44,730 nucleotides of DNA, taken from assembly GCA_050732935.1 (NCBI GenBank), contig JBOHRW010000002.1, positions 1 through 44,730 on the forward strand, read 5' to 3'. The position numbers and the translations under genes are program-made. This document shows positions 37,825 through 44,730 of the stretch, piece after piece (within the stretch, counting starts at the first letter, position 1; every line of letters begins with the position of its first letter). The notes beneath the pieces are model-generated. The model was given only the letters and a program-made list of their open reading frames with translations. It was not told where the DNA came from and made no database searches. The stretch is from DASRVA01 sp050732935 (GTDB lineage Bacteria; Gemmatimonadota; Gemmatimonadetes; JACCXV01; JAHWKZ01).

Positions 37825-39204
37825 GTGACCGATCCGATGACCGACGGCGTCAGCCGAAACGGCCCCTGCCCCTGTGGCAGCGGCCGGAAGTACAAGAATT
37901 GCTGCTACGCGAAGGATCGGCGCATGGCGGCCCTCGCCCCGTATACGCGGCGCGAGCGCGAGGCCGCGCTCGGGCGGCTCATGCGCTACGCCCAAGGTCC
38001 GGATCTCGAACACAGTCACGAGGTGGCGCAGCTGCTCTTCTGGGGGACCGACGATGAGGAGATCATCGCCTTCGCCGTCGAGCAGGCACCCGAGCAGATC
38101 GAGATCATGTACAACTCGTGGTTCTCCTTCGATGTGAACATCGACGAGGGGAAGAGCCCGCTGGAGCTGTTCCTCGAGGACCGTGGCCGCAGTCTCACCC
38201 GGGGCGAGCGCAACTACTTGGAGCGCATGCGGGAAACCCATCTCCGCCCGTACGAGGTCCTCGCGGTCGAGCGGGATCGTGGGCTCACCCTCCGAGACCT
38301 CTGGAGCGGAGAGGAGCGCCAGGTGAGGGAGAAGGCGGCCACCCGGGGGCTCGCGCTGTGGGACGTCCTTGCGGCGAGGCTCCTGGAAGTCGAGCCGGGA
38401 GTGCACGTCCTGGAAGGTGGTGTCTATCCGTTTCCTGTAAAGACGAAGGAGGGGGTGCTCGCCGAGTTCAGGCACTGGCACAAGAAGTTCCGCAAGAGCG
38501 TACCCGACGCCACCGACGACCTCTTCTTCAAGCGCACGGGCTTTCTCTTCCACCACCTGTGGCTGAAGCACGTCGTCCTGCGACCCCTGCCCGAGATCCG
38601 GACTCCTGAGGGAGCCCCGGTCGAGTTCGCGCGCCTGAGCTTTGCGGTCCAGGATGCGGCCGCGCTCCGGGACGCGCTCGACCGGCACTCGGACCTCGAA
38701 GCCGGGAACGACGACGGCGAATGGGTCTGGATCGAACCGGCCGAGGGGCGGATCCGGATTCTCGGGTCGATCCGCCTGGTGACGGACCGCCTAGAGCTGG
38801 AGGTCATGTCCAGGCCCCGCGCCGAGAGAGGCCGGAAGCTCCTCGACGAGGCGGCCGGTCCCGCGCTCCGCTACCAGGCGACCGTCATCCAGGATCTCGA
38901 GCAGGCGCTCCGGGAATGTCCGGGGGAGAGGGAGGCGCCTTCAGAGCCCGACATTCCGCCCGAGGAGAGGGAGCGGATCCTCCGCGAGTTCTTCGACCGG
39001 CACTACCGGCAGTGGCTCGATGACTCCGTCCCTGCCCTGGGGGACCGGACGCCGCGTGAGAGCGTGGGCCGGAAGAAGGATCGCGGACGGGTCGTGGAAC
39101 TCCTCAAGATGATGGAGAATCGCCACGCGCATGCAGTTCGCCGCGGCGAGCCGGGCTACGACATGGGCTGGGTCTGGGAGGAGCTGGGCCTCGAGCGGCC
39201 GTAG
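37825..39204 (+). CDS. SEC-C motif protein with DUF2384-like tail
   Basis: A 459-residue protein. The N-terminal SEC-C zinc motif is Cys15, Cys17, Cys26, Cys27 in GPCPCGSGRKYKNCC. The long middle is not recognised. The last about 75 residues ('FDRHYRQWLDDSVPALGDRT', 'RVVELLKMMENRHAHAVRRG') resemble the DUF2384 / MbcA-ParS-Xre antitoxin C-terminal domain, which binds RES-type toxins; no such toxin gene is adjacent. The start is GTG at 37825; an ATG four codons later is equally possible. Confidence 0.8.
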   Translation: MTDPMTDGVSRNGPCPCGSGRKYKNCCYAKDRRMAALAPYTRREREAALGRLMRYAQGPDLEHSHEVAQLLFWGTDDEEIIAFAVEQAPEQIEIMYNSWFSFDVNIDEGKSPLELFLEDRGRSLTRGERNYLERMRETHLRPYEVLAVERDRGLTLRDLWSGEERQVREKAATRGLALWDVLAARLLEVEPGVHVLEGGVYPFPVKTKEGVLAEFRHWHKKFRKSVPDATDDLFFKRTGFLFHHLWLKHVVLRPLPEIRTPEGAPVEFARLSFAVQDAAALRDALDRHSDLEAGNDDGEWVWIEPAEGRIRILGSIRLVTDRLELEVMSRPRAERGRKLLDEAAGPALRYQATVIQDLEQALRECPGEREAPSEPDIPPEERERILREFFDRHYRQWLDDSVPALGDRTPRESVGRKKDRGRVVELLKMMENRHAHAVRRGEPGYDMGWVWEELGLERP

Positions 39205-39294
39205 GATCGCAGGGCCGGCCGGCTACGTTCGTGATCGCGATAGAGATAGGGGCGTTTCTAACTACCGACGTCAATCGGGAAGGACTGCTAGTAC

Positions 39295-39324
39295 ACGTGA
39301 ACACAATTACGATCACGTATTGTG
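39295..39324. repeat. nested inverted repeats upstream of the IS remnant
   Basis: ACGTGA (39295-39300) pairs with TCACGT (39313-39318), and CACAAT (39302-39307) pairs with ATTGTG (39319-39324). The two palindromes interlock in an AT-richer patch about 60 bases before the transposase start. They could be an operator or the worn end of an insertion element. Confidence 0.4.
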
Positions 39325-39382
39325 ACTGGGCATTCCAGGCTTGATGGTGGCATCTTTCGTCTGTCTCCAACCGGAGGGAGCG

Positions 39383-40013
39383 ATGCCACGGAAGAGCCCG
39401 TACGTGATCGACCTGACCGACGACGAGCGCCGGATCCTGGAAGCCCGGAGCCGCCAGTATACGTTACCGTATCGCGACGTCACTCGAGCCAAGCTCATCC
39501 TCCTGGCGGGCGAGGGTCTCGAGAACAAGGCGATCGGCGAGCGGCTGGACCTGCCGCGCGAGGTGGTGAGCAAGTGGCGAAAACGCTTCTACCGAGAACG
39601 CTTGGCGGGGCTGGAGGATCGTTCCCGCGGAGGCCGGCCCTCCGCTTTTTCCCCCTCCGGTCGTGGCCGAGGTGAAGGCCCTGGCGTGTGAACTGCCGGC
39701 CCGGCTCGGGCTGCCGCTCTCGCGCTTCGGCCGGGCCGAGCTGCAACGCCACGTGGTGGCCGCGGGACTGGTCGCGGAGATCAGCGGGGTGACGATCTGG
39801 CGCTGGCTCAACCAGGACGCGATCCGGCCCTGGAGTCGCCGCAGCTGGATCTTCCCGCGCGATCCCGACTTCCACGCGAAGGCGGCTCGGGTGCTCGATC
39901 TCTACCACCGGCAGTGGCACGATCAACCTCTCGGTGAGGGCGACTTCGTTCTCTCGGCGGACGAGAAGACCCAGCTGCAGATCCGTGAGCGCTGCCACCC
40001 CGTCGCCAGGTAG
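39383..40013 (+). mobile_element. IS630-family transposase remnant (frameshifted, truncated)
   Basis: The first frame (39383-39691) encodes the helix-turn-helix half: 'MPRKSPYVIDLTDDERRILE', 'RAKLILLAGEGLENKAIGER', 'VVSKWRKRFYRERLAGLEDR'. After a run of T5C5 at 39646-39655 the protein continues in the +1 frame (39663-40013): 'VVAEVKALACELPARLGLPL', 'VTIWRWLNQDAIRPWSRRSW', then the first catalytic Asp in LSADEKTQ. Removing one T from the run joins the frames. After RERCHPVAR the rest of the DDE domain is missing, so it is a dead remnant. IS630 frameshifting is normally -1, so this +1 change is more likely mutation or sequencing error. Confidence 0.85.
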
Positions 40014-40164
40014 GCGCCGGTGCCGTGGCGCCGGGCTCGCTCTCCATGACCGTCTCGACGAAGGCGTCGAAGCTGGGAAGCGCCTGGGCGACGCCTGGAG
40101 CCGCACGCGCCTCACGCCTCGCGTCCGGGGCCTCTTCGAACGCTACCTCCTGTGGAGGCACTAG
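40014..40164. other. unidentified remnant between IS fragment and ccdA
   Basis: A plus-strand frame ends ...RVRGLFERYLLWRH with its stop directly before the GTG of the CcdA gene, but the minus strand and another plus frame are also open, and none matches a family I know. It may be the tail of a gene cut by the IS insertion. GGAGG in this segment serves the CcdA start. Confidence 0.35.
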
Positions 40165-40917
40165 GTGGGCGAGATCTCGGTCGTCGTTGCCTTCGGAGCG
40201 GGGGTCGTCTCCTTCCTGAGCCCGTGCGTGCTGCCGCTGCTGCCGTCCTTCCTGTCCTTCATCACGGGACTGACCGTGGACGAGTTGTCCGACGCGGACC
40301 CCGCCGCTCGGGCACGCATCCGCCGGCGCACGGTCGTGCACGGACTCCTCTTCATCCTCGGCTTCACGCTCGTCTTCATGGCGCTGGGCGTCTCGGCGAG
40401 CGCCATCGGACAGTTCATGCGCTTCAACCAGGGCTGGATCCGGCGACTGGCCGGAGTCGTTATCGTGATTCTCGGGCTCCACATCACGGGACTCGTCCGG
40501 ATCCCGTTCCTGCAACGCGAGCGGAGGGTTCACCTGAAGGAACGGCCGGCGGGACTCTTCGGATCCGTGCTGGTGGGCTTCGCCTTCGGAGCCGGGTGGA
40601 CACCGTGCATCGGGCCGATTCTAGGCACGATCCTCACGCTGGCAGGGACGACCGGCCAGGTCGAGACGGGGGCCGGGCTCCTGGCCGTCTACAGTGCGGG
40701 GCTCGGCGCTCCCTTCCTTCTGGCGGCCGTCGGCTTCAACTCGTTCCTTGCCGGGCTCCGGCGGATTCGGTCCTGGCTCCGGCCCATCGAGATCGGCAGC
40801 GGCCTCGTGCTTGTGGCGATGGGGGTACTGATCTTCACGAATACCTTCGCCATCCTGGCCGCATTCCTCAATCGCTGGCTGCTGCCCCTCTTCCCTTTTA
40901 TCGCAGAGAACATCTGA
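40165..40917 (+). CDS. ccdA: CcdA-type cytochrome c biogenesis/thiol transport membrane protein
   Basis: A 250-residue six-helix membrane protein of the DsbD/CcdA family. The first redox Cys21 is in SFLSPCVLPLLPSF, the second Cys148 in GAGWTPCIGPILG. It moves reducing equivalents from cytoplasmic thioredoxin across the membrane. Its GTG start has GGAGG 7 bases upstream. CcdA genes recur next to mercury-resistance genes with HMA/MerC/MerA partners, as here. Confidence 0.92.
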   Translation: MGEISVVVAFGAGVVSFLSPCVLPLLPSFLSFITGLTVDELSDADPAARARIRRRTVVHGLLFILGFTLVFMALGVSASAIGQFMRFNQGWIRRLAGVVIVILGLHITGLVRIPFLQRERRVHLKERPAGLFGSVLVGFAFGAGWTPCIGPILGTILTLAGTTGQVETGAGLLAVYSAGLGAPFLLAAVGFNSFLAGLRRIRSWLRPIEIGSGLVLVAMGVLIFTNTFAILAAFLNRWLLPLFPFIAENI

Positions 40918-40984
40918 TGGCAGACTCTCTCGTCAAGCGGCCTTACCGTGCTGTTCACGGGCAACCGGCGAGCAGGCATTTAGC

Positions 40985-41677
40985 ATGAGCGCTGAGCATC
41001 TCTGGGAGCGGGTCCGCATGGCCTTGCGGATGTTGACGCTCCTCTCGCCGCGCCGCGTCCGCGCGGGGCGGCCGCGGGAGGCTCCCGCTCCCCCGGTAGG
41101 GGACGGGGCGGCCTCGGGCGAGGGCTTCGCCCAGCAGGCGCTGCCCTGGCTCGACGCGGTCCACAGCTTCGCGCTCCGGCTCACCCGCGGGGATCGTGAC
41201 ACGGCCGAAGACCTCGTGCAGGAAACCTTTCTTCGCGCTCACCGGTTCTGGAATACGTATGCGCGTGGGACCAACGTGAAGTCGTGGCTGTTCACCATCT
41301 GCCGGAACACCTATCTGCGCGAACAGGGTCGGAGCCGCGGGCGGCGGGAGACCACGATGACCGATCTCGACGCCTCGCCCGACGCCCTCGCCCTCCCGCT
41401 GGCCTTCGGTACGGCGGGGACGGACCCCGAGCGCGAGTTCTTCGACGGGCTGATCGACGAGGAGGTCGTAAAAGCCATCGATGGGTTGCACGAGGAGTTC
41501 CGGGAGGTGCTCGTGTTGAGCGACCTCGGCGACTTGGCGTACGGCGAGATCTCCGAGGTCCTGGGGGTTCCCGTCGGGACCGTGAAGAGTCGTCTCTTCC
41601 GTGCCCGGCGGTCGCTCCAGGAAAGTCTTCTGGAGTACGCCGCCCGAACCGGGGTGGTGCGGGAGGACGACCGATGA
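40985..41677 (+). CDS. ECF RNA polymerase sigma factor
   Basis: A 230-residue sigma-70-family ECF factor: region 2 ('DTAEDLVQETFLRAHRFWNT' near residue 72), a variable linker rich in Arg, and region 4 ('LSDLGDLAYGEISEVLGVPV', 'GTVKSRLFRARRSLQESLLE', about 175-215). Its stop codon shares ATGA with the next gene, a zf-HC2 protein, the usual sigma/anti-sigma layout. It probably drives the metal genes downstream, but no -35/-10 pair could be defined. Confidence 0.92.
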   Translation: MSAEHLWERVRMALRMLTLLSPRRVRAGRPREAPAPPVGDGAASGEGFAQQALPWLDAVHSFALRLTRGDRDTAEDLVQETFLRAHRFWNTYARGTNVKSWLFTICRNTYLREQGRSRGRRETTMTDLDASPDALALPLAFGTAGTDPEREFFDGLIDEEVVKAIDGLHEEFREVLVLSDLGDLAYGEISEVLGVPVGTVKSRLFRARRSLQESLLEYAARTGVVREDDR

Positions 41678-41976
41678 TCCAGCGGCTGCGCGGCATGATC
41701 TCGTGCGAGGAGGCGCTGGAGCACCTCCGGGAGCTCATCGACGGCGAGCTCGCCCAGGAAGACGAGGTGGCGGTCCGCTGGCACGTGGAGGTCTGCTCCC
41801 GCTGCTATCCCAGGTACGACTTCCAGCGCGCGTACCTCGCGCTTCTGCGGCGCATCCGGCGGGGCGAGGGTCCTTCCCTGGACCTGCGCCAACGCCTCGC
41901 GCGACTGATTCCCGGGGCTCCCCGAGAAGGGCATGACCCGGCGTCCGAACGCGACACCGACACGAAGGAGGAATGA
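41674..41976 (+). CDS. zinc-binding anti-sigma factor (zf-HC2)
   Basis: A 100-residue protein with Cys11 and His37-x3-Cys41-x2-Cys44 (WHVEVCSRC), the zinc-binding anti-sigma motif. No transmembrane segment is present, so it would be a soluble, possibly redox- or metal-released, anti-sigma factor. It overlaps the sigma gene by four bases and ends on the next gene's ribosome site. Confidence 0.88.
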   Translation: MIQRLRGMISCEEALEHLRELIDGELAQEDEVAVRWHVEVCSRCYPRYDFQRAYLALLRRIRRGEGPSLDLRQRLARLIPGAPREGHDPASERDTDTKEE

Positions 41977-41978
41977 AC

Positions 41979-42589
41979 ATGTCTTACCGCAGGATCTCAT
42001 GGGCGTTCGCTCTTGCGCTGCCCGTGATCGGGTGGGGCTGCGCTGACGATCGTGGAATCGATTCGGCCGCGTCCGAAGGGGGCGCGGAGAGCGCGACGAT
42101 CGCCACGTCCACGCTGACCGCCGGGCCGGCCCAGAAGCGGGAGGGGACGATTGAGGGGCAGGTCGTCGACGTCTCGTGCTACCTGGCGCAGGGCCTCTCG
42201 GGTGACACGCACAGGCAGTGCGCGGAACTCTGCGCCAATCAACTGGGGATCCCGCTCAACATCCTGGTCGACGACGGCACGATGTACCAGCTCGTCGACG
42301 ACGACATGCCGGGACACGACCAGAACCCGACGGTGGTCCAGTACGCGGAGCAGCGGGTGCGGGTGACCGGCACGATCATCGAGAAGGGCGCGAGCCGTGC
42401 TGTCATCGTGAAGGATGTGGCGCTGGTCGAGGGCACGGCAACCCCGCCGCCCTCGAGGCGTCGTCCGATCCCGAGCTCGGCCGGGCCTTCAACAACGCGC
42501 CGGCGGCGAACCCCAGCGCACCGGCCAACCCGTGCGCGGCGCAAAATCCCTGCGCGGCGGCCAACCCGTGCGCGGCGCAGAAACCCTGA
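41979..42589 (+). CDS. Cys-rich periplasmic lipoprotein with frameshift
   Basis: The frame starts at the ATG at 41979 (AAGGAGGA about 7 bases upstream) with a lipoprotein signal (Cys21 in VIGWGC) and a domain 'GQVVDVSCYLAQGLSGDTHR', 'QCAELCANQLGIPLNILVDD', 'VRVTGTIIEKGASRAVIVKD' that looks like a small OB/beta metal-protein fold with conserved Cys. Near 42436-42442 it shifts by -1: the -1 frame continues 'NPAALEASSDPELGRAFNNA' and a NPCAAQNPCAAANPCAAQ tail to a TGA at 42587-42589. A missing G in the ACGG run (ACGGG expected) would heal it. I annotate the healed gene. Confidence 0.65.
42527..42580 (+). repeat. NPCAA-type repeat tail
   Basis: Three copies of an Asn-Pro-Cys-Ala-Ala unit are encoded at the end of the lipoprotein gene, with Cys spaced by five to six residues. 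Such tails are seen in outer-membrane or periplasmic metal proteins. Confidence 0.7.
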
Positions 42590-42608
42590 AGCGAAGGAGA
42601 ATCGGCGG

Positions 42609-42973
42609 ATGAGTGTGAGATGCATGAGAGCCGTGGCCGCGGGCATCGCTTGGGCGGGAGTTGGTGCTGGGATGGGCCGGGCACCTCATGGTGGGAACGA
42701 TCCTGGCCCTGATCTGTGCCCTGGTGGCACCTCGGCTCCTCGGCCCGCCCTGGCTCAGAGGCGCGGTGTACTCCCTTGCGCCTTGGCTCATGGCGCAGCT
42801 CGTCGTGATCCCGATGATGGGGATGCCGGTGTTCTCGGGGTCCGCGGTGATGGCGACGGGGGAGCCTCGTGGGGCATCTCGTCTACGGTACGGTGCTGGG
42901 CGCCATGTACGGCCCTCCGGTCGAGGCGGCCGCCGGTCTCCGCGGGGCGCGGGCGCGCTCGCTTTTCGCCTGA
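42609..42973 (+). pseudogene. DUF6789-like membrane protein, degraded
   Basis: GAAGGAG precedes the ATG at 42609, which gives MSVRCMRAVAAGIAW; in the next frame the sequence continues LVLGWAGHLMVGTILALICA, PRLLGPPWLRGAVYSLAPWL and QLVVIPMMGMPVFSGSAVMA, as expected for a four-helix DUF6789-type protein, but about 40-50 N-terminal residues are missing. A G5 run at about 42849-42853 then shifts the frame again; in the next frame 'GSLVGHLVYGTVLGAMYGPP' continues to a TGA at 42971. Two defects make it non-functional. Confidence 0.65.
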
Positions 42974-43038
42974 CGCCGACCCGAATGAGTTCGTCCCCAC
43001 GTGGTCGATCTGGATCCTCTGGAGATAGGAGGCGGACG

Positions 43039-43482
43039 ATGATCGGTTCCTGGAAGCTCCCCGCGTTCGCGGTTGCCGGCGCGATCGGTACGGTGGCGTT
43101 CCTCTGCCCGGCGTGCGGCGGAGGAGGACGCGCGGAGGGCCGGTCGCCGTCGGTCTCCGAGCCCGCCGCTTCCACCACCTCGGTGGGGGCTCCCGCCGAG
43201 GCCGTGATCGAGAGGGTCGAGTTCGACGTCGCCGGCATGACGTGCGGCGGCTGCGCCACCGCGACCGAAATCGCGCTCGAGCGACTGGACGGCGTCCGAT
43301 CGGCCGAGGCGGAGTACGACGAGGAAACGGGCGCCGGCCGCGCGGTCGTCCGCTACGACTCCGCGCGGGTCTCCCCCGAGCGCATGATCGAAGCTGGTCG
43401 AGGCGGTCGGATTCCACCCGACGGTGCGGGCCCGAAGTTGAGGGGCAGGCCGGTAGGCGAAGCGAAAGGGGCGGAGCGATGA
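43039..43482 (+). CDS. HMA-domain lipoprotein (MerP-like), C-terminus frameshifted
   Basis: A 147-residue frame starting ATG at 43039 after AGGAGG. A lipoprotein-type signal ('AIGTVAFLCPAC', Cys23/Cys26), a linker, then a heavy-metal-associated domain with Cys69/Cys72 in AGMTCGGCAT and 'IALERLDGVRSAEAEYDEET'. The expected end 'ALVEAVGFHPTVR' is found one frame over: two bases (GC) seem lost near 43393, so the frame reads on to 43482 in a nonsense tail. The healed gene would end with the TGA at 43439-43441. The metal-binding CxxC is intact. Confidence 0.75.
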   Translation: MIGSWKLPAFAVAGAIGTVAFLCPACGGGGRAEGRSPSVSEPAASTTSVGAPAEAVIERVEFDVAGMTCGGCATATEIALERLDGVRSAEAEYDEETGAGRAVVRYDSARVSPERMIEAGRGGRIPPDGAGPKLRGRPVGEAKGAER

Positions 43483-43838
43483 TCCACGCCGACAAGTGGG
43501 GGCCGCTGGGCAGCATCGTGACCGCCCTCTGCTGCCTGGGAGCGGCGCCCGTGGTGGGTGCGCTGGCGGCGTTGGGCCTGGGGTTCCTCCTCCGGGACGC
43601 CATCCTGATCCCGCTTCTGGCGCTCTTCCTCGCGGTGACGGCCTGGTCACTCCGTGGCGATCGGCGGCGTCACGGCCGCGCCGGCCCGGAGCGGCTCGCC
43701 TGGATCGCCGCGCTGCTCGCGCTGGGCGGCCTGTGGATCTCGGGTGCGGTCGTCGGCGTGGGCTTGGTGTCCTTGGTTGCGGCCTCGGTATGGAACTGGA
43801 TGATCGTGCGGCGCGCGCGCGCCGCGCGGATCGCTTGA
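43479..43838 (+). CDS. MerC-like mercury transport membrane protein
   Basis: A 119-residue membrane protein with four hydrophobic segments. Cys18-Cys19 in SIVTALCCLGAAPVVGAL lie in the first helix, as in MerC/MerT-type Hg(II) importers; 'LGFLLRDAILIPLLALFLAV' and 'RRHGRAGPERLAWIAALLAL' match the MerC-domain family. GGAG lies just before the ATG at 43479. It would bring Hg(II) to a cytoplasmic mercuric reductase. Confidence 0.8.
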   Translation: MIHADKWGPLGSIVTALCCLGAAPVVGALAALGLGFLLRDAILIPLLALFLAVTAWSLRGDRRRHGRAGPERLAWIAALLALGGLWISGAVVGVGLVSLVAASVWNWMIVRRARAARIA

Positions 43839-43851
43839 GGGGAGGCGCTCC

Positions 43852-44334
43852 ATGGCGCGATACGATCTCGAGGTCGAGGGGATGACGTGCGAGCACTGCG
43901 CGGAGAAGGTGCGCCGGGCGCTGGTGGGGGTCGAGGGCGTCCGAGAGGCGAAGGTGTCCCTCGACGAGGGTCGGGCGCAGGTGCGGACCAGCGGGCCGAC
44001 GACCATCGACGCTCTCGCGGAGGCGGTCCGTGAAGCCGGATACGGGGCCCGGCCGGCGCGACGTGAGCGCCCCGGCCGCTCCGAAGACGACCGGCCGGTG
44101 GCGGGACGCCACCTGCTGATCCTGGGCGGCGGTTCCGGCGTTCGCGGCGGGCGATCCGTGGGGCCGAGCCGCTCGGCGTGTTCGGTGGTGGGTTTTCGCC
44201 GCTGGAGGATCTCGCGGCCGCGAAAGAGGGTCATCCCCTTCCTGATCGCGGAGGCACCGGTTTCCCTCTTCTCGTGTCCCGAGCCCTTGTCGTACCCGAA
44301 AGAGAAAAAGGCGTCCAGATCGGAGGCGAGCTGA
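43852..44334 (+). pseudogene. mercuric reductase N-terminal stub (HMA domain plus FAD motif), truncated
   Basis: The frame starts with an HMA domain (GMTCEHCAEKVRRAL, Cys13/Cys16), a linker and HLLILGGGSG, the FAD-binding start of MerA. Allowing two small indels (about 44137 and 44147) the sequence reads GS-AFAA-IRGAE as in MerA, then homology stops near 44155. The disulfide redox site (GTCVNVGCVPSK in MerA) and the rest are missing. The HMA domain itself could still be made as a 60-70 residue protein. Confidence 0.7.
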
Positions 44335-44410
44335 CCTACCTGACGCCCGTCGGGCCCGACGAGATCACCGACGGTCGCTTCCGGTTGATCGTTGCCGCGA
44401 AGCACGGACG
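44156..44410. other. segment of unknown origin between MerA stub and glycosidase fragment
   Basis: About 250 bases, less GC-rich in part (44210-44330), with one plus-strand frame ('VFGGGFSPLEDLAAAKEGHP', 'TGFPLLVSRALVVPEREKGV'). I recognise no family on either strand. Confidence 0.35.
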
Positions 44411-44671
44411 GCCGATCGCGGCCACCATCGAGCGCATCGACGGGGACCACGCGACCCGCGCCGGCGGTGGCGGGAGCTGGGCGAGCCCGAGTATCCGAGC
44501 CGCGCGCAGGTGGAACAGCTCGAGGCGGCATCCCGCCTCGTAAAGGAACCGCGGGGCTTCTCGGACGAAGGCGGTACGGTCCGCATGCGCGTTGACCTCC
44601 CTCCGCACGCGGTCGCTGCCGTCACGCTGGAGCTCGCACCCGAGCCGTCAGACGCAGGCGCCACCAAATGA
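44411..44671 (+). pseudogene. C-terminal fragment of a GH39-like beta-xylosidase/glycosidase, frameshifted
   Basis: The plus strand reads 'GRPIAATIERIDGDHAT' and, after a one-base shift near 44463, 'RRWRELGEPEYPSRAQVEQL', 'EAASRLVKEP' and 'RMRVDLPPHAVAAVTLEL' to a TGA at 44669. The order 'ERIDxDHA...W..LGxPxxPxxxQ..xLExAS' and a last 'LPPHAVxxxTLEL' strand is the C-terminal beta domain of GH39 family enzymes. No catalytic domain is present, so it is a remnant. Confidence 0.6.
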
Positions 44672-44730
44672 GCGAGCCGCCGACGAGGGGGGACGATCTC
44701 GAAAGACTCCAGCAGGACGCCGTCGGATAC
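44668..44730 (+). CDS. start of a gene cut by the window end (possibly glucoamylase-like/GH144)
   Basis: An ATG at 44668 overlaps the preceding TGA (ATGA) and encodes MSEPPTRGDDLERLQQDAVG before the edge. 'DLERLQxDAxxY' is how glucoamylase-like/GH144 proteins often begin, which would fit the preceding glycosidase fragment. With about 21 residues this is only a suggestion. Confidence 0.4.
   Translation, partial: MSEPPTRGDDLERLQQDAVGY

Noticed and set aside
39640..39663. Programmed frameshift in the IS630 transposase
   Set aside because: IS630 elements use -1 shifting on A-rich sites; here a +1 change at T5C5 would be needed, and the element is truncated anyway.
40014..40164. Minus-strand frame through the IS/ccdA junction
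   Set aside because: No family resemblance, no start site and strong overlap with the well-supported ccdA gene.
43647..44531. 294-codon minus-strand frame opposite MerC and the MerA stub
   Set aside because: The plus strand has clear HMA and MerC motifs; the minus product is Arg/Pro/Ala-rich without family similarity.

Overview
The window is about 44.7 kb of high-GC bacterial DNA with dense coding. It carries a TonB-dependent receptor with an N-terminal carboxypeptidase-regulatory domain, lipoproteins, an LVIVD/Ig-like secreted protein, a SEC-C protein and an ECF sigma/zf-HC2 pair. This set fits a Gram-negative soil or sediment bacterium of the Gemmatimonadota/Acidobacteriota kind, probably a metagenome-derived contig. 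The phylum is an inference; there is no rRNA or marker gene to settle it.

Layout. 0-2.3 kb: the start of a DUF3800 gene cut by the window edge, a tRNA-Val(UAC) with encoded CCA, an outer-membrane beta-barrel gene with a strong terminator, and a small two-helix membrane protein. 2.4-4.5 kb: a single-chain PurN-PurH fusion. 4.7-7.6 kb: MscL with a zinc-ribbon tail, then a HerA-like ATPase. 8.1-13.1 kb: a ZU5-like lipoprotein whose stop codon overlaps a TPR/HD-GYP (cyclic-di-GMP phosphodiesterase) gene, then an LVIVD propeller protein. 13.3-14.7 kb: SixA, a VTT-domain membrane protein and an FmdB zinc ribbon.

14.7-24.6 kb is the most coherent system: a kynurenine/anthranilate-CoA degradation cluster. 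A kynureninase-like enzyme would give anthranilate. A benzoate/2-aminobenzoate-CoA ligase would activate it. A two-domain flavin monooxygenase/Old-Yellow-Enzyme fusion (2-aminobenzoyl-CoA monooxygenase/reductase type) would hydroxylate and reduce the ring without aromatic ring cleavage. A creatininase-family hydrolase, an SDR, a RidA-family protein, a divergent crotonase and an acyl-CoA dehydrogenase are candidates for the lower pathway. The crotonase lacks both canonical hydratase glutamates and the RidA protein lacks the usual catalytic arginine, so they may do non-standard chemistry here.

24.6-29.5 kb: a stress-type membrane protein, a DUF4242-class III cyclase fusion behind a near-consensus promoter, two tandem berberine-bridge-type flavin oxidases, and a cupin. 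29.5-39.2 kb: a TonB receptor, a frameshifted FMN reductase with a 13-bp tandem duplication, a SlyD-like FKBP, a cytochrome b/molybdopterin oxidoreductase/lipoprotein unit, a tightly coupled radical SAM-esterase-UBP zinc finger operon, and a SEC-C protein.

39.3-44.7 kb looks like a decaying mercury/metal-handling island. It holds a broken IS630-type transposase, CcdA, an ECF sigma factor and its anti-sigma factor, a Cys-rich lipoprotein, a broken DUF6789-like gene, an HMA lipoprotein, a MerC-like transporter, and the first part of a mercuric reductase. The reductase stub runs into an unidentified segment, then the C-terminal end of a GH39-like glycosidase, then the start of another gene. At least six small indels break genes here; only a few occur in the rest of the window.
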